The translations under genes were made by a program, and so were the position numbers. DNA of 64,000 nucleotides from Hoyosella altamirensis (GTDB lineage Bacteria; Actinomycetota; Actinomycetes; Mycobacteriales; Mycobacteriaceae): positions 248,001-312,000 of the forward strand of contig NZ_JACHWS010000001.1 in assembly GCF_014191505.1 (NCBI RefSeq). The letters run 5' to 3'. The notes beneath the pieces were generated by a model, which worked only from the letters and a program-made list of their open reading frames with translations, did no database searches and was not told where the DNA came from. Of this stretch, positions 10,314 through 20,324 are shown piece after piece; position 1 is the stretch's first letter, and each line of letters opens with the position of its first letter.

Positions 10314-10341
10314 TTGTGGATAACCCGCGTCTTGTGGATAA
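10314..10341 (+). other. Pair of DnaA-box-like sequences
   Basis: Two exact copies of TTGTGGATAA (10314-10323 and 10332-10341), the reverse complement of the consensus DnaA box TTATCCACA, 18 bp apart. A near match (TATCCACA) lies near 10294. They sit between the divergent start of the AbiEi-like gene and the end of bcp. Confidence 0.5.
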
Positions 10342-10398
10342 CGCGTGAGTGGCGGGATGGTTATCCAGGTCAGTCGGCCTTGGCCCTGGATCGCACGG

Positions 10399-10872
10399 TC
10401 ATACGGCCAGGTCTCGCCGGAGTTTGGCGACGTGTCCGGTGGCTTTGACGTTGTACTGGGCCACCTCGATTTTCCCGTTTTCGTCGACGAGAAATGTGGA
10501 CCGGATGACGCCCTGGACAGTTTTGCCATACAGTTTTTTCTCGCCGAAGGCGCCCCATTCCGCGAGCACGGACTTTTCGGGGTCAGAGAGCAGCGGAAAT
10601 GAAATGTCTTCTGCATCACGAAACTTCGCGAGTTTCTCCGGCTTGTCCGGCGAGATGCCGAGGACGGTGAGACCGGCTCCGTTTAGATCGCTGAGGTTGT
10701 CCCGGAAGTCGCATGCCTGCTTCGTGCACCCAGGGGTGCCAGCGGCAGGGTAGAAGTACACGATGACCTTCCGGCCTTCGTAGTCCGCGAGCGACACCGG
10801 ATTGCCGTCGGCGTTGGGGAGAGTGAACACAGGCGCATTGTCGCCAGGGCTGAGACGGTTGTTTTCTGTCAC
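10399..10872 (-). CDS. bcp: Thioredoxin-dependent peroxiredoxin, BCP type
   Basis: Reduces hydrogen peroxide and organic hydroperoxides in the cytosol. The 157-residue product has the AhpC/TSA fold with peroxidatic Cys49 in GTPGCTKQAC and a second Cys54 five residues later, the atypical 2-Cys arrangement of E. coli Bcp. The GTG at 10872 is chosen because homology starts at once (NNRLSPGDNAPVFTLP); the longer open frame upstream runs through the intergenic region. It is divergent from the DUF3618 gene. In M. tuberculosis bcp (Rv2521) is likewise near fas-acpS. Confidence 0.92.
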   Translation of the reverse strand: MTENNRLSPGDNAPVFTLPNADGNPVSLADYEGRKVIVYFYPAAGTPGCTKQACDFRDNLSDLNGAGLTVLGISPDKPEKLAKFRDAEDISFPLLSDPEKSVLAEWGAFGEKKLYGKTVQGVIRSTFLVDENGKIEVAQYNVKATGHVAKLRRDLAV

Positions 10873-10913
10873 AGTCGCAAGCGTAGGGGACCTTCGTGTC
10901 GCGTGGGACACAG

Positions 10914-10952
10914 CTGTGGATAACCCGCGCAAACCAGACTGCTTGTGGATAA
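10914..10952 (+). other. Second pair of DnaA-box-like sequences, upstream of bcp
   Basis: CTGTGGATAA at 10914-10923 and TTGTGGATAA at 10943-10952, in the divergent region between bcp and the DUF3618 gene. The 15-mer TGTGGATAACCCGCG is shared exactly with the pair downstream of bcp (10315-10329 and 10915-10929). Confidence 0.5.
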
Positions 10953-11040
10953 CTTGGCGTTTTCGGGGTTGCTGCGGCACCGTGCGCGATCTCTCTACTA
11001 CGGTAGGAACGAACATAGTTTCGCCGACGATGGAGGACAC

Positions 11041-11262
11041 GTGTCGAGGGACACTGAAAGCATTGAACGCGATATCGAGCGTGCCCGGGAGCAACTTGCG
11101 AGCACGCTGGACGAACTGACGGTTCGTGCGAATCCGCGTCGGGTGCTCGATAACGCAAAAGAGAAGGCCATCGCCAAGTCGGAGGAACCGGAAGTTCGCA
11201 TCGCGGTCGTTGGTGTGGGTGTCCTTTTCGTCTTCGTCGTTCTCTGGCGAATCTTCCGCTAG
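11041..11262 (+). CDS. DUF3618 small membrane protein (Rv2520c-like)
   Basis: A 73-residue protein: a charged N-terminal region with the DUF3618 pattern (RDIERAREQLASTLDEL, then RANPRRV) and one C-terminal transmembrane segment (IAVVGVGVLFVFVVLW). The GTG start at 11041 is preceded by GGAGGA. A homologue of about 75 residues lies beside bcp in M. tuberculosis (Rv2520c), which supports the call. Function unknown; the cytosolic amphipathic part could bind a partner at the membrane. Confidence 0.85.
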   Translation: MSRDTESIERDIERAREQLASTLDELTVRANPRRVLDNAKEKAIAKSEEPEVRIAVVGVGVLFVFVVLWRIFR

Positions 11263-11266
11263 AGAA

Positions 11267-11887
11267 TCAACTTTTCAGCTTCCACTGCGAAACGCCCAGT
11301 GCGATCACGCGAAGCTGGTTCGTGCCCCGGCTGATTGCGGCACGCTCGTCAGCCGGGTTGCGCGGGTCTGCGCGCAGCAAGTCGTCGACGATGGCGATGA
11401 TTGCGGTGACGACTAGGTCTGCAACCCATTCGATGTCGTCGTAGTCCCATTCGCGCATAGCGGGGACTCGCGCCAGTTCAGCCGCTAATTCTCGCGAGAA
11501 CAGACGTAGTTCGGTGGCTATCGCGCGCCTGATTTCGGCGACGCCTCCATAACGTTCCTGTGTAATAAAGCGGAATTCCCGCTCATGCTCACGTACCTCG
11601 CGGGCGATGATGGAGAGAAAGTCCCGAATCGTCGGGTTGGGGTTGCGGCGTGCCTCACGGAGGATCTGGCGAAGCGCGCGCGTACTCATCTCCACGAGAT
11701 TGACGCCGAGGTGCTCCATGGAGTCGAAATGCCGGTAGAACGCCGTAGGCACAATCCCAACTGCGCGAGTTACCTCGCGCAGGGAAACGCTGACGAAGCT
11801 GCGGTCATCAAGCAGTTCGAGCGTCCCGTCAAGGAGTGCCTGGCGCGTACGTTCCTTGCGCTCAGATCTGCTACCGGGCCCTGTCAC
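11267..11887 (-). CDS. TetR family regulator, likely of unsaturated fatty acid synthesis (FabR/DesT-like)
   Basis: 206 residues from the GTG at 11887. A TetR helix-turn-helix (LREVTRAVGIVPTAFYRHFDS) is followed by a ligand domain rich in Arg and Glu. The motif GIVPTAFYRHF resembles FabR/DesT regulators, which sense acyl-CoA saturation. It is divergent from the ferredoxin-reductase/desaturase genes, so it probably controls that promoter, where a FabR-like dyad is visible at 11992-12009. It ends 5 bp from the end of the DUF3618 gene. The assignment to FabR/DesT is inference from context and the HTH. Confidence 0.8.
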   Translation of the reverse strand: MTGPGSRSERKERTRQALLDGTLELLDDRSFVSVSLREVTRAVGIVPTAFYRHFDSMEHLGVNLVEMSTRALRQILREARRNPNPTIRDFLSIIAREVREHEREFRFITQERYGGVAEIRRAIATELRLFSRELAAELARVPAMREWDYDDIEWVADLVVTAIIAIVDDLLRADPRNPADERAAISRGTNQLRVIALGVSQWKLKS

Positions 11888-11957
11888 GTCAATCAGTTTA
11901 GGCGGAGACGGGACGGTGAACGCGCACACACTGTCATGCGGATCACGAAAGGGGTTG

Positions 11958-12009
11958 TTGACATGAGGGTTGAGGAGTCGGCACACTCTTTGGTGTACAC
12001 ACGTTCACT
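11958..12009 (+). promoter_or_regulatory. Putative promoter and FabR/DesT-like operator
   Basis: TTGACA at 11958-11963 is followed after 18 bp by CACACT, a possible -10 at 11982-11987. An imperfect dyad at 11992-12009 (reverse strand AGTGAACG, TG, TGTACACC) overlaps the likely transcription start and matches about 11 of 18 positions of the E. coli FabR site as I recall it. It lies between the TetR gene and the reductase gene. Confidence 0.4.
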
Positions 12010-12075
12010 GAAAGTTCGAGCGTCGGTCTGAGAGGGCCGTGCCGGAGGTTCAGCACACACGATGAGGAGACAACG

Positions 12076-13269
12076 ATGACGACATCGATCTCGCCGCGGA
12101 CGCTGCCGACCGCACCTAACCCGCCTCGGTTCGCGAGTGCCAAGACCGCCAAGAAGGTCCAGAAGGTCGCTCGAGTTTCCGCTCTCAAGGCCCGGTTCTC
12201 GCTGGTAAGCCTAGTGGAGAAGCTTGCAACGCCGCACGCTGTCGACCGCTACCTCGAACTCGTCAACCCCATGATCACCGTCCGCGATTTGCGGGCGAAG
12301 GTGACCCGGGTTGAGCGTTACACCAAGGATACGGTCACGCTCGAACTCGAGCCCACGCGTCAGTGGAAGGGCTTTGAAGCCGGTCAGTTCGTCCAGATCG
12401 GTGTTGTGATCAACGGTGTACGCCACACCCGCTGTTTCTCACCGGCGAACTCAGCGCACAGCAGGGACGGCAGGATCGAGCTCACGATCAAGGCGCATCC
12501 TGACGGCTTTGTATCCCGGTACCTGCGTGATGAGGCAAAGCCCGGCCTGGTCGTCGAGCTTTCGCAGGCTGCAGGCATATTCCATCTCCCGCAGGAACGC
12601 CCGGACAAGCTGCTGCTGCTCAGCGGTGGCAGTGGAATTACTCCGGTACTCTCGATGCTCCGCACGCTGGTCGACGAGGGATACACCGGAGATATCACCT
12701 TCCTCCACTACTGCGACACGGTTGATGATGTACCGCACGCTGACGTACTGCGGGAAATCGCAGCGAAACACCCGAACGTGACGCTCCTGATTGCCTCGAC
12801 CGCTCCAGGCGGTGGCGGTGACCTTGAAGGTTTCTTCGGATCCGAGCACGTCAACACCGCAGCGCCGTGGTTCGGCGAGGCGCAGACCTTCCTTTGCGGT
12901 CCGCCGCCGATGATGAAGGCGATCCGCGAGTTCTACGACGATCTGGGCCTGAGTGCACGCCTGCACACGGAGGAGTTCCAGACCGCTCCAGCAGTTGTGG
13001 ACGACACCGAAGAAGCTACCGGAACAATCCGATTCAGTGGGAGCAGTGTCGATCGGGAGAACTCCGGCTCGTCGTTGCTCGAGGAGGCTGAGGACGCAGG
13101 TCTGACACCTGAGTACGGCTGCCGTATGGGTATCTGCTTCACCTGCACAGCGGTCAAGAAAACGGGTTGCACCAAGAGCCTCCTGACAGGCGAGATCAAC
13201 GATCTGCCTGACGAGCCGATCCAGCTTTGCGTTTCCCGCGCTGTGGGTGACGTCGAGATCGACATCTAA
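12076..13269 (+). CDS. Ferredoxin reductase/[2Fe-2S] electron donor to acyl desaturase (Rv3230c-like)
   Basis: A 397-residue fused oxidoreductase: FAD-binding domain (HTRCFSPANS), NAD(P)H-binding domain (LLLLSGGSGITPVLSML, FLCGPPPMM) and a C-terminal plant-type [2Fe-2S] ferredoxin domain with ligands in YGCRMGICFTC and a distal Cys in QLCVSRA. In M. tuberculosis the homologue Rv3230c passes electrons from NADPH to the stearoyl-CoA desaturase DesA3. The desaturase gene follows 102 bp downstream, which fits this role. A GAGGAGA sequence precedes the ATG. Confidence 0.9.
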   Translation: MTTSISPRTLPTAPNPPRFASAKTAKKVQKVARVSALKARFSLVSLVEKLATPHAVDRYLELVNPMITVRDLRAKVTRVERYTKDTVTLELEPTRQWKGFEAGQFVQIGVVINGVRHTRCFSPANSAHSRDGRIELTIKAHPDGFVSRYLRDEAKPGLVVELSQAAGIFHLPQERPDKLLLLSGGSGITPVLSMLRTLVDEGYTGDITFLHYCDTVDDVPHADVLREIAAKHPNVTLLIASTAPGGGGDLEGFFGSEHVNTAAPWFGEAQTFLCGPPPMMKAIREFYDDLGLSARLHTEEFQTAPAVVDDTEEATGTIRFSGSSVDRENSGSSLLEEAEDAGLTPEYGCRMGICFTCTAVKKTGCTKSLLTGEINDLPDEPIQLCVSRAVGDVEIDI

Positions 13270-13371
13270 TCAACTAAGTCCAAAAGTCCCAGTTCACTAC
13301 CCGTGACGGTATCCCCATAGCAAAAACAGGGGATGGATGCCGCCAACGGAAGCATCCTAAGGAGACATCTC

Positions 13372-14628
13372 ATGGCTGTATTGACACTCCCAGTGTCCGC
13401 GCCCACCCTCCCGTCCCTGCCCGGTAAGGAACTTCGTCGACGCGTGACCAAGGTGGCCACCGCCCCTATTGCGAAGGCTTCGAAAGCACTGGGCGGCAGC
13501 TCGAACGGCAAGGAGCCCGTCCACCTCACCCACGAGCAGGTCGAAGAGTTCGGCCGCGAACTCGAGGAACTTCGTGCCCGTATTGTCGCGGATCTGGGCG
13601 ACAAGGACCGCGACTACATCTACAAGATCATCAAGGCGCAGCGTGCACTCGAAGTCGCAGGTCGCGGCCTCATGTACGTGCTGCCTGCTTGGCCGCTGGC
13701 CGTGACCTCCCTTGGTCTCGCGAAGATTCTCGACAACATGGAGATCGGCCACAACGTCATGCACGGCCAGTATGACTGGATGAAGGAGAAGGGCCTCAAC
13801 TCCCGCGTCTTCGAGTGGGACAACGTGTGCCCCGCCGATCAGTGGCGCCACTCACACAACTACATGCACCACACGTTCACCAACATCCTCGATATGGACC
13901 GCGACATCGGTTACGGCATCCTGCGGATGGACAAGGACCAGAAGTGGCACCCGTACTACCTGGGTAACCCGCTGTACGCGTTCGCGCTGATGATGGCCTT
14001 TGAGTGGGGTGTCATGCTCCATGACATGCACGCTGAAGAGGTCGTGCAGGGCAAGCGCGACATGAACGAGGTCAAGGAACTCGCCAAGGGCTGGGTGCGC
14101 AAGGCAGGCCCCCAGGCGCTGAAGGACTACGTGATCTTCCCAGCGCTGACCGGGCCGCTGTTCCCGACCACTCTGGCCGGCAACTTCGCTGCCAACCTGA
14201 TCCGCAACGTGTGGGCCTACAGCATCATCTTCTGTGGTCACTTCCCAACCGGTGTCCAGGTGTTCACCAAGGAAGAGACCGCGAACGAAACCCGCGCTGA
14301 GTGGTACCTGCGTCAGATGCTGGGTTCCGCGAACATCACCGGTGGGAAGTTGTTCCACATCATGTCGGGCAACCTGTCGCACCAGATCGAGCACCATCTG
14401 TTCCCGGACATTCCGGCGTTCCGCTACCCGGAGATGGCTCCTGAGGTGGAGCGGATCGCCACGAAGTACGGCCTCCCGTACAACAAGGGCCCGTTCTATA
14501 AGCAGATCGGCTCAGTGTGGGGCAAGATCTTCAAGCTTGCGGTTCCTGATGCGCTCGTGAAGATGGACGAGCCAGCAGGCGTCATCATCGAGCGTGCAGC
14601 GGACGTCGAGAAAGACCCAGCCGCGTAA
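13372..14628 (+). CDS. desA3: Membrane acyl-CoA delta-9 desaturase (DesA3-like)
   Basis: Introduces a double bond into stearoyl-CoA to make oleate precursors. The 418-residue integral membrane protein has the three histidine boxes: HNVMHG, HSHNYMHH and HQIEHH, with hydrophobic segments between. The ATG at 13372 follows AAGGAGA with good spacing, so the longer frame from 13333 is not used. It is paired with the reductase upstream. A paralogue lies at 17252 on the same strand. Family function is established for M. tuberculosis DesA3; chain-length specificity here is not shown. Confidence 0.9.
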   Translation: MAVLTLPVSAPTLPSLPGKELRRRVTKVATAPIAKASKALGGSSNGKEPVHLTHEQVEEFGRELEELRARIVADLGDKDRDYIYKIIKAQRALEVAGRGLMYVLPAWPLAVTSLGLAKILDNMEIGHNVMHGQYDWMKEKGLNSRVFEWDNVCPADQWRHSHNYMHHTFTNILDMDRDIGYGILRMDKDQKWHPYYLGNPLYAFALMMAFEWGVMLHDMHAEEVVQGKRDMNEVKELAKGWVRKAGPQALKDYVIFPALTGPLFPTTLAGNFAANLIRNVWAYSIIFCGHFPTGVQVFTKEETANETRAEWYLRQMLGSANITGGKLFHIMSGNLSHQIEHHLFPDIPAFRYPEMAPEVERIATKYGLPYNKGPFYKQIGSVWGKIFKLAVPDALVKMDEPAGVIIERAADVEKDPAA

Positions 14629-14645
14629 GTAACAGCGCGATCAAT

Positions 14646-14676
14646 CGGCCCGGACAGGCATCGCCTGGCCGGGCCG
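14646..14676 (+). terminator. Intrinsic terminator after desaturase
   Basis: A 13-bp GC-rich stem with one mismatch (14646-14658 with 14664-14676) and a 5-nt loop, followed by TTGTC. It also lies just past the end of the convergent gdhA gene. Confidence 0.7.
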
Positions 14677-14697
14677 TTGTCGGTTCGGCTGGTTCGG

Positions 14698-16053
<1,356 letters not shown>

Positions 16054-16983
16054 CTAGCGCAGGACGCGGACTTCGTCCTGACCGGACAGCCATTCATCAG
16101 CGAGGTCTTCGAGTACTCCCTCGTGGTGCAGGTTTTCGAGCGCGGTCGTCGCGCATTCGGTGAATGAGCTGCCCTTTTCGAGTACAAGTCCAAAGAACTC
16201 GGTGACTTCGTTCGGTGCCGGGAACCGCCCCACGACGACGCCATCAGGGGCGAGGCGTTCGTCGGCGATCTGTACAGCAGTGGGCAAATCGGCGATGAGC
16301 GCATCAATCTCGCCATTCTCCAGCGCTTCGATCGCGCCCTCCGTGGTCGGATAAACGCGTGGCTCGTCCTGGGGGTGGATACTGTGCGCGGCGGCATAGA
16401 GTGCTGTCGACCCTTCGTGCGCGCCAAGCTGTAGCTCCTCGAGGTCGGCGAGGGCAGCGGCATCGGCGGCGGCGTTGTCTTCGAGAGTCACCACGGCTTG
16501 CGCAACGGCATAGTACGGCGCGGAGAAGTCGACGTTCTCTCGGCGCTGACCGAGGATGCTGAACTGGCTGATCGCGAAGTCGAATTCTTTCGGTCCTGCT
16601 TCCAGGGCTTCGTTGAAGGCCACACGGACAAACGTGGTGAGGTCCGGCGCGTATCCCAGTCCTTCAGCTACCGCGCGCGCCACCGCGCCTTCGAAGCCTT
16701 GGCCGTTTGCGGGATCATTGTCGGTGAACCAGGGTTCATATGCGGGATCATCGGTGGCGATCGTGAGGACGCCAGGTTCGATTGTCCGGCCCCCTCCCGG
16801 TACACAGCGTGGCGGGACACCTGGCGGCGCAGCGTCAGGCAGTTGGAGGGACCCTTCTTGCGGGGGGAAGTATTCGTCGAGTTGGCTCTCCGGGGGCGCG
16901 GAGCTGCTGCTGCAGGCGCTTGCGAACATGGCGAGTGCAGCCGCCGCGGCTGAGGCACGGAGCATCCCGGGAGTTCGAGGCAT
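16054..16983 (-). CDS. Extracellular solute-binding lipoprotein (SBP_bac_3 type)
   Basis: A 309-residue lipoprotein: signal peptide with lipobox FASAC (lipidated Cys24), then a periplasmic-binding-protein fold of the polar amino acid family (GVLTIATDDPAYEPW, FDFAISQFSILGQRRENVDFSAPYY, GEIDALIADLPTA). No permease or ATPase gene is adjacent, so it is an orphan binding protein or acts with a distant transporter. Its closeness to gdhA suggests glutamate or another amino acid as ligand, but this is a guess. Confidence 0.85.
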   Translation of the reverse strand: MPRTPGMLRASAAAAALAMFASACSSSSAPPESQLDEYFPPQEGSLQLPDAAPPGVPPRCVPGGGRTIEPGVLTIATDDPAYEPWFTDNDPANGQGFEGAVARAVAEGLGYAPDLTTFVRVAFNEALEAGPKEFDFAISQFSILGQRRENVDFSAPYYAVAQAVVTLEDNAAADAAALADLEELQLGAHEGSTALYAAAHSIHPQDEPRVYPTTEGAIEALENGEIDALIADLPTAVQIADERLAPDGVVVGRFPAPNEVTEFFGLVLEKGSSFTECATTALENLHHEGVLEDLADEWLSGQDEVRVLR

Positions 16984-17251
16984 GAGTCACAATCTTCTCG
17001 TCACATGAACATGGGCGTGAACGCCAGTATGACGCAAGGAGTCCGCAGATCGTGGCCCACGACACAACTGTGAACGGCGCGGCACGACAGGTATACGGGT
17101 AATCTCCGTGCGATAGCAAAATGGCGACAATCTGTTTGAATAACGTGACGTTCTTCATATCGCGATGCTTATACGCACGCGGTTCCAGTAATCTCTATCG
17201 AGATCAGTGGTGATCTTGTGCAGTATGCAGTTCATGTGGGAGGGCGTGCGT

Positions 17252-18496
17252 ATGGTGGCTCAACCGCTTATCGGCTTCTTCGGGGAAGATGCCGGGCGGC
17301 CTGGCTCAGCACCGGTCCGCACACTCAAGAGAATCCCATTAATTCGGAATGCCTCTTTTGTTCGGGATGCTGAAACCCAGCAGGCGGAGCCGATTCGGCT
17401 GACGGCCGAGCAGGTGGAAGAGTTCGGGCGATCGCTCGACGCGATTCGCGAACGGGTGCTGGCTGACCTGGGTGAGCGTGATCGGGAATACATTTACAAA
17501 GTCATTCGCGCGCAGCGGGCATTCGAAGCTGCGGGCCGTGGACTTTTCTTCCTTGGATTCATTCCGCCGGTGTGGATCGCCGCGGTTGCGTCGCTGAGTA
17601 TGTCGAAGATTCTCGATAATCTGGAAATCGGTCACAACTTGATGCATGGCCAGTACGACTTTATGCGCGAGCGTGGCCTGAATTCGCGGGTATACGAGTG
17701 GGATATCGTCGTACAGGCCGATTTGTGGCGTTACAGCCACAACTATCGCCACCACACGTTCACGAACGTGGTGGGCCAGGACCGTGACATTGGCTTTGGG
17801 GTGATGCGGCTCGACGAAGATCAGCCATGGCACCCGTTCTTCCTGCTCAACCCTGTGATTGCGGCCGCGATTGTGACGCTGTTCGAGTGGCTGGCTGCGC
17901 TGCATGTGCTGGAACTCGATCATTCAGTGTTGCCGGGGGACCGCTGGACGAACCTGAAGAAGGTGTCTCGGCACTGGTGGCAGAAGATCGCACCCCAGGC
18001 GGCGAAGGATTATGTCTTCTTCCCGGCGCTGACGGGCCCGCTGTTTCCCCTGACAATCGCGGGCAATGCGGTGGCAAATGTCGTCCGGAACATCTGGGTC
18101 GGTAACCTGATCTACTGCGGGCATTTTCCGACGGGCGCGCAGACTTTTACGGAAGAAGAGATCGCCGGTGAGGGGCGCGGCGAGTGGTATCTGCGGCAGT
18201 TGCTTGGCTCGGCGAACTTCACTGGCTCCCGTTTGCTTCACATCCTTTCCGGCAGCACGGGTTTCCAGATCGAACACCACCTCTTTCCCGATATCCCGTC
18301 GTGCCGACTGCCTGAAATCTCACGCGAGGTGCAGGAACTTTGTGCGCAGTTCGGTCTGCCTTACAACACGGGCCCGCTGCCAAAGCAGATGTTCTCGGCA
18401 TGGAAGAAGATCTGCAAGCTGGCTCTGCCCCCTTCACTCGTGAAGCCTGAGAAGGTGCGCACTGTTATGGTTGAGCGCAAATCTTCCCAGGCTTAG
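17252..18496 (+). CDS. Second DesA3-like membrane fatty acid desaturase
   Basis: A 414-residue paralogue of the desaturase at 13372, with boxes HNLMHG, HNYRHH and QIEHH. The residue before QIEHH is Phe where the first copy has His; this is probably not an iron ligand. The N-terminus differs (MVAQPLIGFFGE). The ATG at 17252 is chosen because GGGAGGG lies 7 bp upstream and the longer frame from 17207 has no site. It has no reductase gene of its own, so it may share the one at 12076. Several short inverted repeats lie in the 268-bp upstream region. A small acidic protein gene follows 8 bp downstream. Confidence 0.88.
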   Translation: MVAQPLIGFFGEDAGRPGSAPVRTLKRIPLIRNASFVRDAETQQAEPIRLTAEQVEEFGRSLDAIRERVLADLGERDREYIYKVIRAQRAFEAAGRGLFFLGFIPPVWIAAVASLSMSKILDNLEIGHNLMHGQYDFMRERGLNSRVYEWDIVVQADLWRYSHNYRHHTFTNVVGQDRDIGFGVMRLDEDQPWHPFFLLNPVIAAAIVTLFEWLAALHVLELDHSVLPGDRWTNLKKVSRHWWQKIAPQAAKDYVFFPALTGPLFPLTIAGNAVANVVRNIWVGNLIYCGHFPTGAQTFTEEEIAGEGRGEWYLRQLLGSANFTGSRLLHILSGSTGFQIEHHLFPDIPSCRLPEISREVQELCAQFGLPYNTGPLPKQMFSAWKKICKLALPPSLVKPEKVRTVMVERKSSQA

Positions 18497-18504
18497 GAGG
18501 GGAT

Positions 18505-18774
18505 ATGGTCGGGAAGCTGGAGCGCGGCAAAGACGTCACCCAGCAGCTGGTTGAATCGGCTGCTACGCACGTCGGTCGCATCACAGTGATCATCACCGGT
18601 GCTGTCGCTGGAGTCGCACGCGAAATCGGTGACTGGGTCACCGACGGCTTCGAGATGGTTGAGGCAGCGAAGCGCGCTGAGCAGGACAAGCCGCGTGAAC
18701 TGCGACAGCGCGAGGATTACGCCGAGTACGTGGATGAAGACGCGGACTACGACGCTGACGACGCAGAACGCTAA
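18505..18774 (+). CDS. Small acidic protein co-transcribed with second desaturase
   Basis: 89 residues, starting 8 bp after the desaturase stop with AGGAGGGG overlapping the junction, so it is almost surely translated from the same mRNA. Residues 20-45 form a hydrophobic or amphipathic stretch (ITVIITGAVAGVAREIG), followed by a charged helix and a strongly acidic tail (EYVDEDADYDADDAE). I do not recognise a family. A peripheral membrane partner or stability factor for the desaturase is a possibility from context only. Confidence 0.75.
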   Translation: MVGKLERGKDVTQQLVESAATHVGRITVIITGAVAGVAREIGDWVTDGFEMVEAAKRAEQDKPRELRQREDYAEYVDEDADYDADDAER

Positions 18775-18779
18775 ACGCC

Positions 18780-20243
18780 CTACATCTGCACGCCCACGTA
18801 CTTGACCTCGAGGAACTCGTCGATCCCGGTGAATCCGCCCTCTCGGCCGAGCCCGGATTCCTTGACACCGCCGAACGGTGCTGCCGGATTCGAGACGACC
18901 CCCTGGTTCAGCCCCACCATGCCCGACTCGAGTGCTTCGCAGACGCGGAGTCCTCGTCGCAAATTTTCCGTATAGACGTATGCCACGAGCCCAAACGGCG
19001 TGTTGTTCGCCCTGCTGATGACCTCTTCCTCTGTTTCGAAGACGCTCACGGCCGCGACGGGACCGAAGATTTCAGTGTTCGCCATCTCCGCGTCGTCGGG
19101 CACGCCGGTCAGAAGAGTGGCGGGGTAGAAGTAGCCCGGCCGTTCGGGGCGTTCGCCGCCGAGGACGACATTCGCGCCCCGCTCGGTTGCGTCAGCCACG
19201 AGTTGCGTCACCTTGTCGATCGCCGCCTGCTCGATGAGTGGCCCGACGACCACACCGTCTTCTGTGCCGCGCCCCATCTCCAGCGCACCCATGCGCTCGC
19301 TGAGCTTGCTAACGAACTCGTCGGCGACAGCGCGCTGTACGTAGATACGGTTAGCGGCGGTACATGCCTGCCCAATGTTGCGCATTTTTGCCGCCATCGC
19401 GCCGTTGACGGCTTCGTCGATGTTCGCGTCCTCGAACACGATGAAGGGCGCGTTCCCCCCGAGTTCCATGGATGTACGCATCACTGTCTTCGAGCACTGC
19501 TCGAGGAGGATCTTGCCGACCTCGGTGGATCCGGTGAAGGAGAGTTTGCGGCTGCGGGGATCGTAAATGAGCGGCGGCATCACCTTGCTGGGGTTCGTTG
19601 TGGTGACAACGTTGACAACGCCGTCGGGGAGCCCGGCGCGCTGCAGAATTTCAGCGAGTGCGAGCATGGAAAGCGGCGTGAACTCGGCAGGTTTGATGAT
19701 GGATGTGCAGCCGGCGGCGATGGCTGGGCCGATCTTGCGAGTGCCCATGGCCATCGGGAAGTTCCACGGCGTGATCAAAATGCTGGGTCCGACTGGCTGG
19801 CGTGTCACGAGGAAGCGTGCGTTGCCGGCTGGGGAAGGCATGAAGCCACCGTCTATACGGACAGCCTCTTCCGCGAACCAGCGGAAGAACTCGGCGGCAT
19901 AGCCGATTTCGCCGCGGGCCTCCGCGAGCGGCTTGCCCATCTCCAGCGTCATGATGAGAGCGAGTCGTTCTTTCTCATCGATCAGTAGCTGGTAAGCGCG
20001 GCTGAGGATTTCGCTGCGCTCTCTGGCAGGAGTGGCGGCCCAGCCAGCCTGGGCTTTGGCGGCCGCATCGAGCGCAGCCATCGCTTCGTCAGGATTCGCG
20101 TCCGCGACTTCACACAGCGTTTCTCCGGTCGAGGGGTCGGTTACCGCGAAGGTTCTCTCGGTTTCGCGCCATTGCCCGCCGACAAACAGACCGGTAGGGA
20201 CTGACGCGATCGCTTCGCGTTCTTCCTGAGCGGTGGGGGGCAT
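18780..20243 (-). CDS. gabD: NAD(P)-dependent succinate-semialdehyde dehydrogenase family protein
   Basis: A 487-residue aldehyde dehydrogenase: NAD-binding ITPWNFPMAMG, the FTGSTEVGK loop, catalytic Glu in MELGGNAPF and nucleophilic Cys in IGQACTAANR. It belongs to the SSADH branch, which oxidises succinic or similar semialdehydes to the acid. ATG 20243 is chosen because it follows AAGGAGTT; the frame to 20303 runs into the operator. It is divergent from the aminotransferase at 20325 across the shared palindrome at 20293-20304, which suggests joint control. A close paralogue lies at 40537. Confidence 0.9.
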   Translation of the reverse strand: MPPTAQEEREAIASVPTGLFVGGQWRETERTFAVTDPSTGETLCEVADANPDEAMAALDAAAKAQAGWAATPARERSEILSRAYQLLIDEKERLALIMTLEMGKPLAEARGEIGYAAEFFRWFAEEAVRIDGGFMPSPAGNARFLVTRQPVGPSILITPWNFPMAMGTRKIGPAIAAGCTSIIKPAEFTPLSMLALAEILQRAGLPDGVVNVVTTTNPSKVMPPLIYDPRSRKLSFTGSTEVGKILLEQCSKTVMRTSMELGGNAPFIVFEDANIDEAVNGAMAAKMRNIGQACTAANRIYVQRAVADEFVSKLSERMGALEMGRGTEDGVVVGPLIEQAAIDKVTQLVADATERGANVVLGGERPERPGYFYPATLLTGVPDDAEMANTEIFGPVAAVSVFETEEEVISRANNTPFGLVAYVYTENLRRGLRVCEALESGMVGLNQGVVSNPAAPFGGVKESGLGREGGFTGIDEFLEVKYVGVQM

Positions 20244-20292
20244 TGCAACTCCTTCTTCGCCATTGCCACACTGTCGAGGCCATGGTATGCCT

Positions 20293-20304
20293 ATTGTTGA
20301 CAAT
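20293..20304. promoter_or_regulatory. GntR-type operator ATTGTTGACAAT, copy 1
   Basis: A nearly perfect dyad (ATTGT/ACAAT around TG) in the 81-bp divergent region between gabD and the aminotransferase. The same 12-mer occurs as its reverse complement at 29489-29500. The GT..AC core fits operators of GntR-family regulators. The GntR gene at 31028 is the best candidate to bind it. Confidence 0.6.
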
Positions 20305-20324
20305 CCGACAATGGGAGGGTGTCA

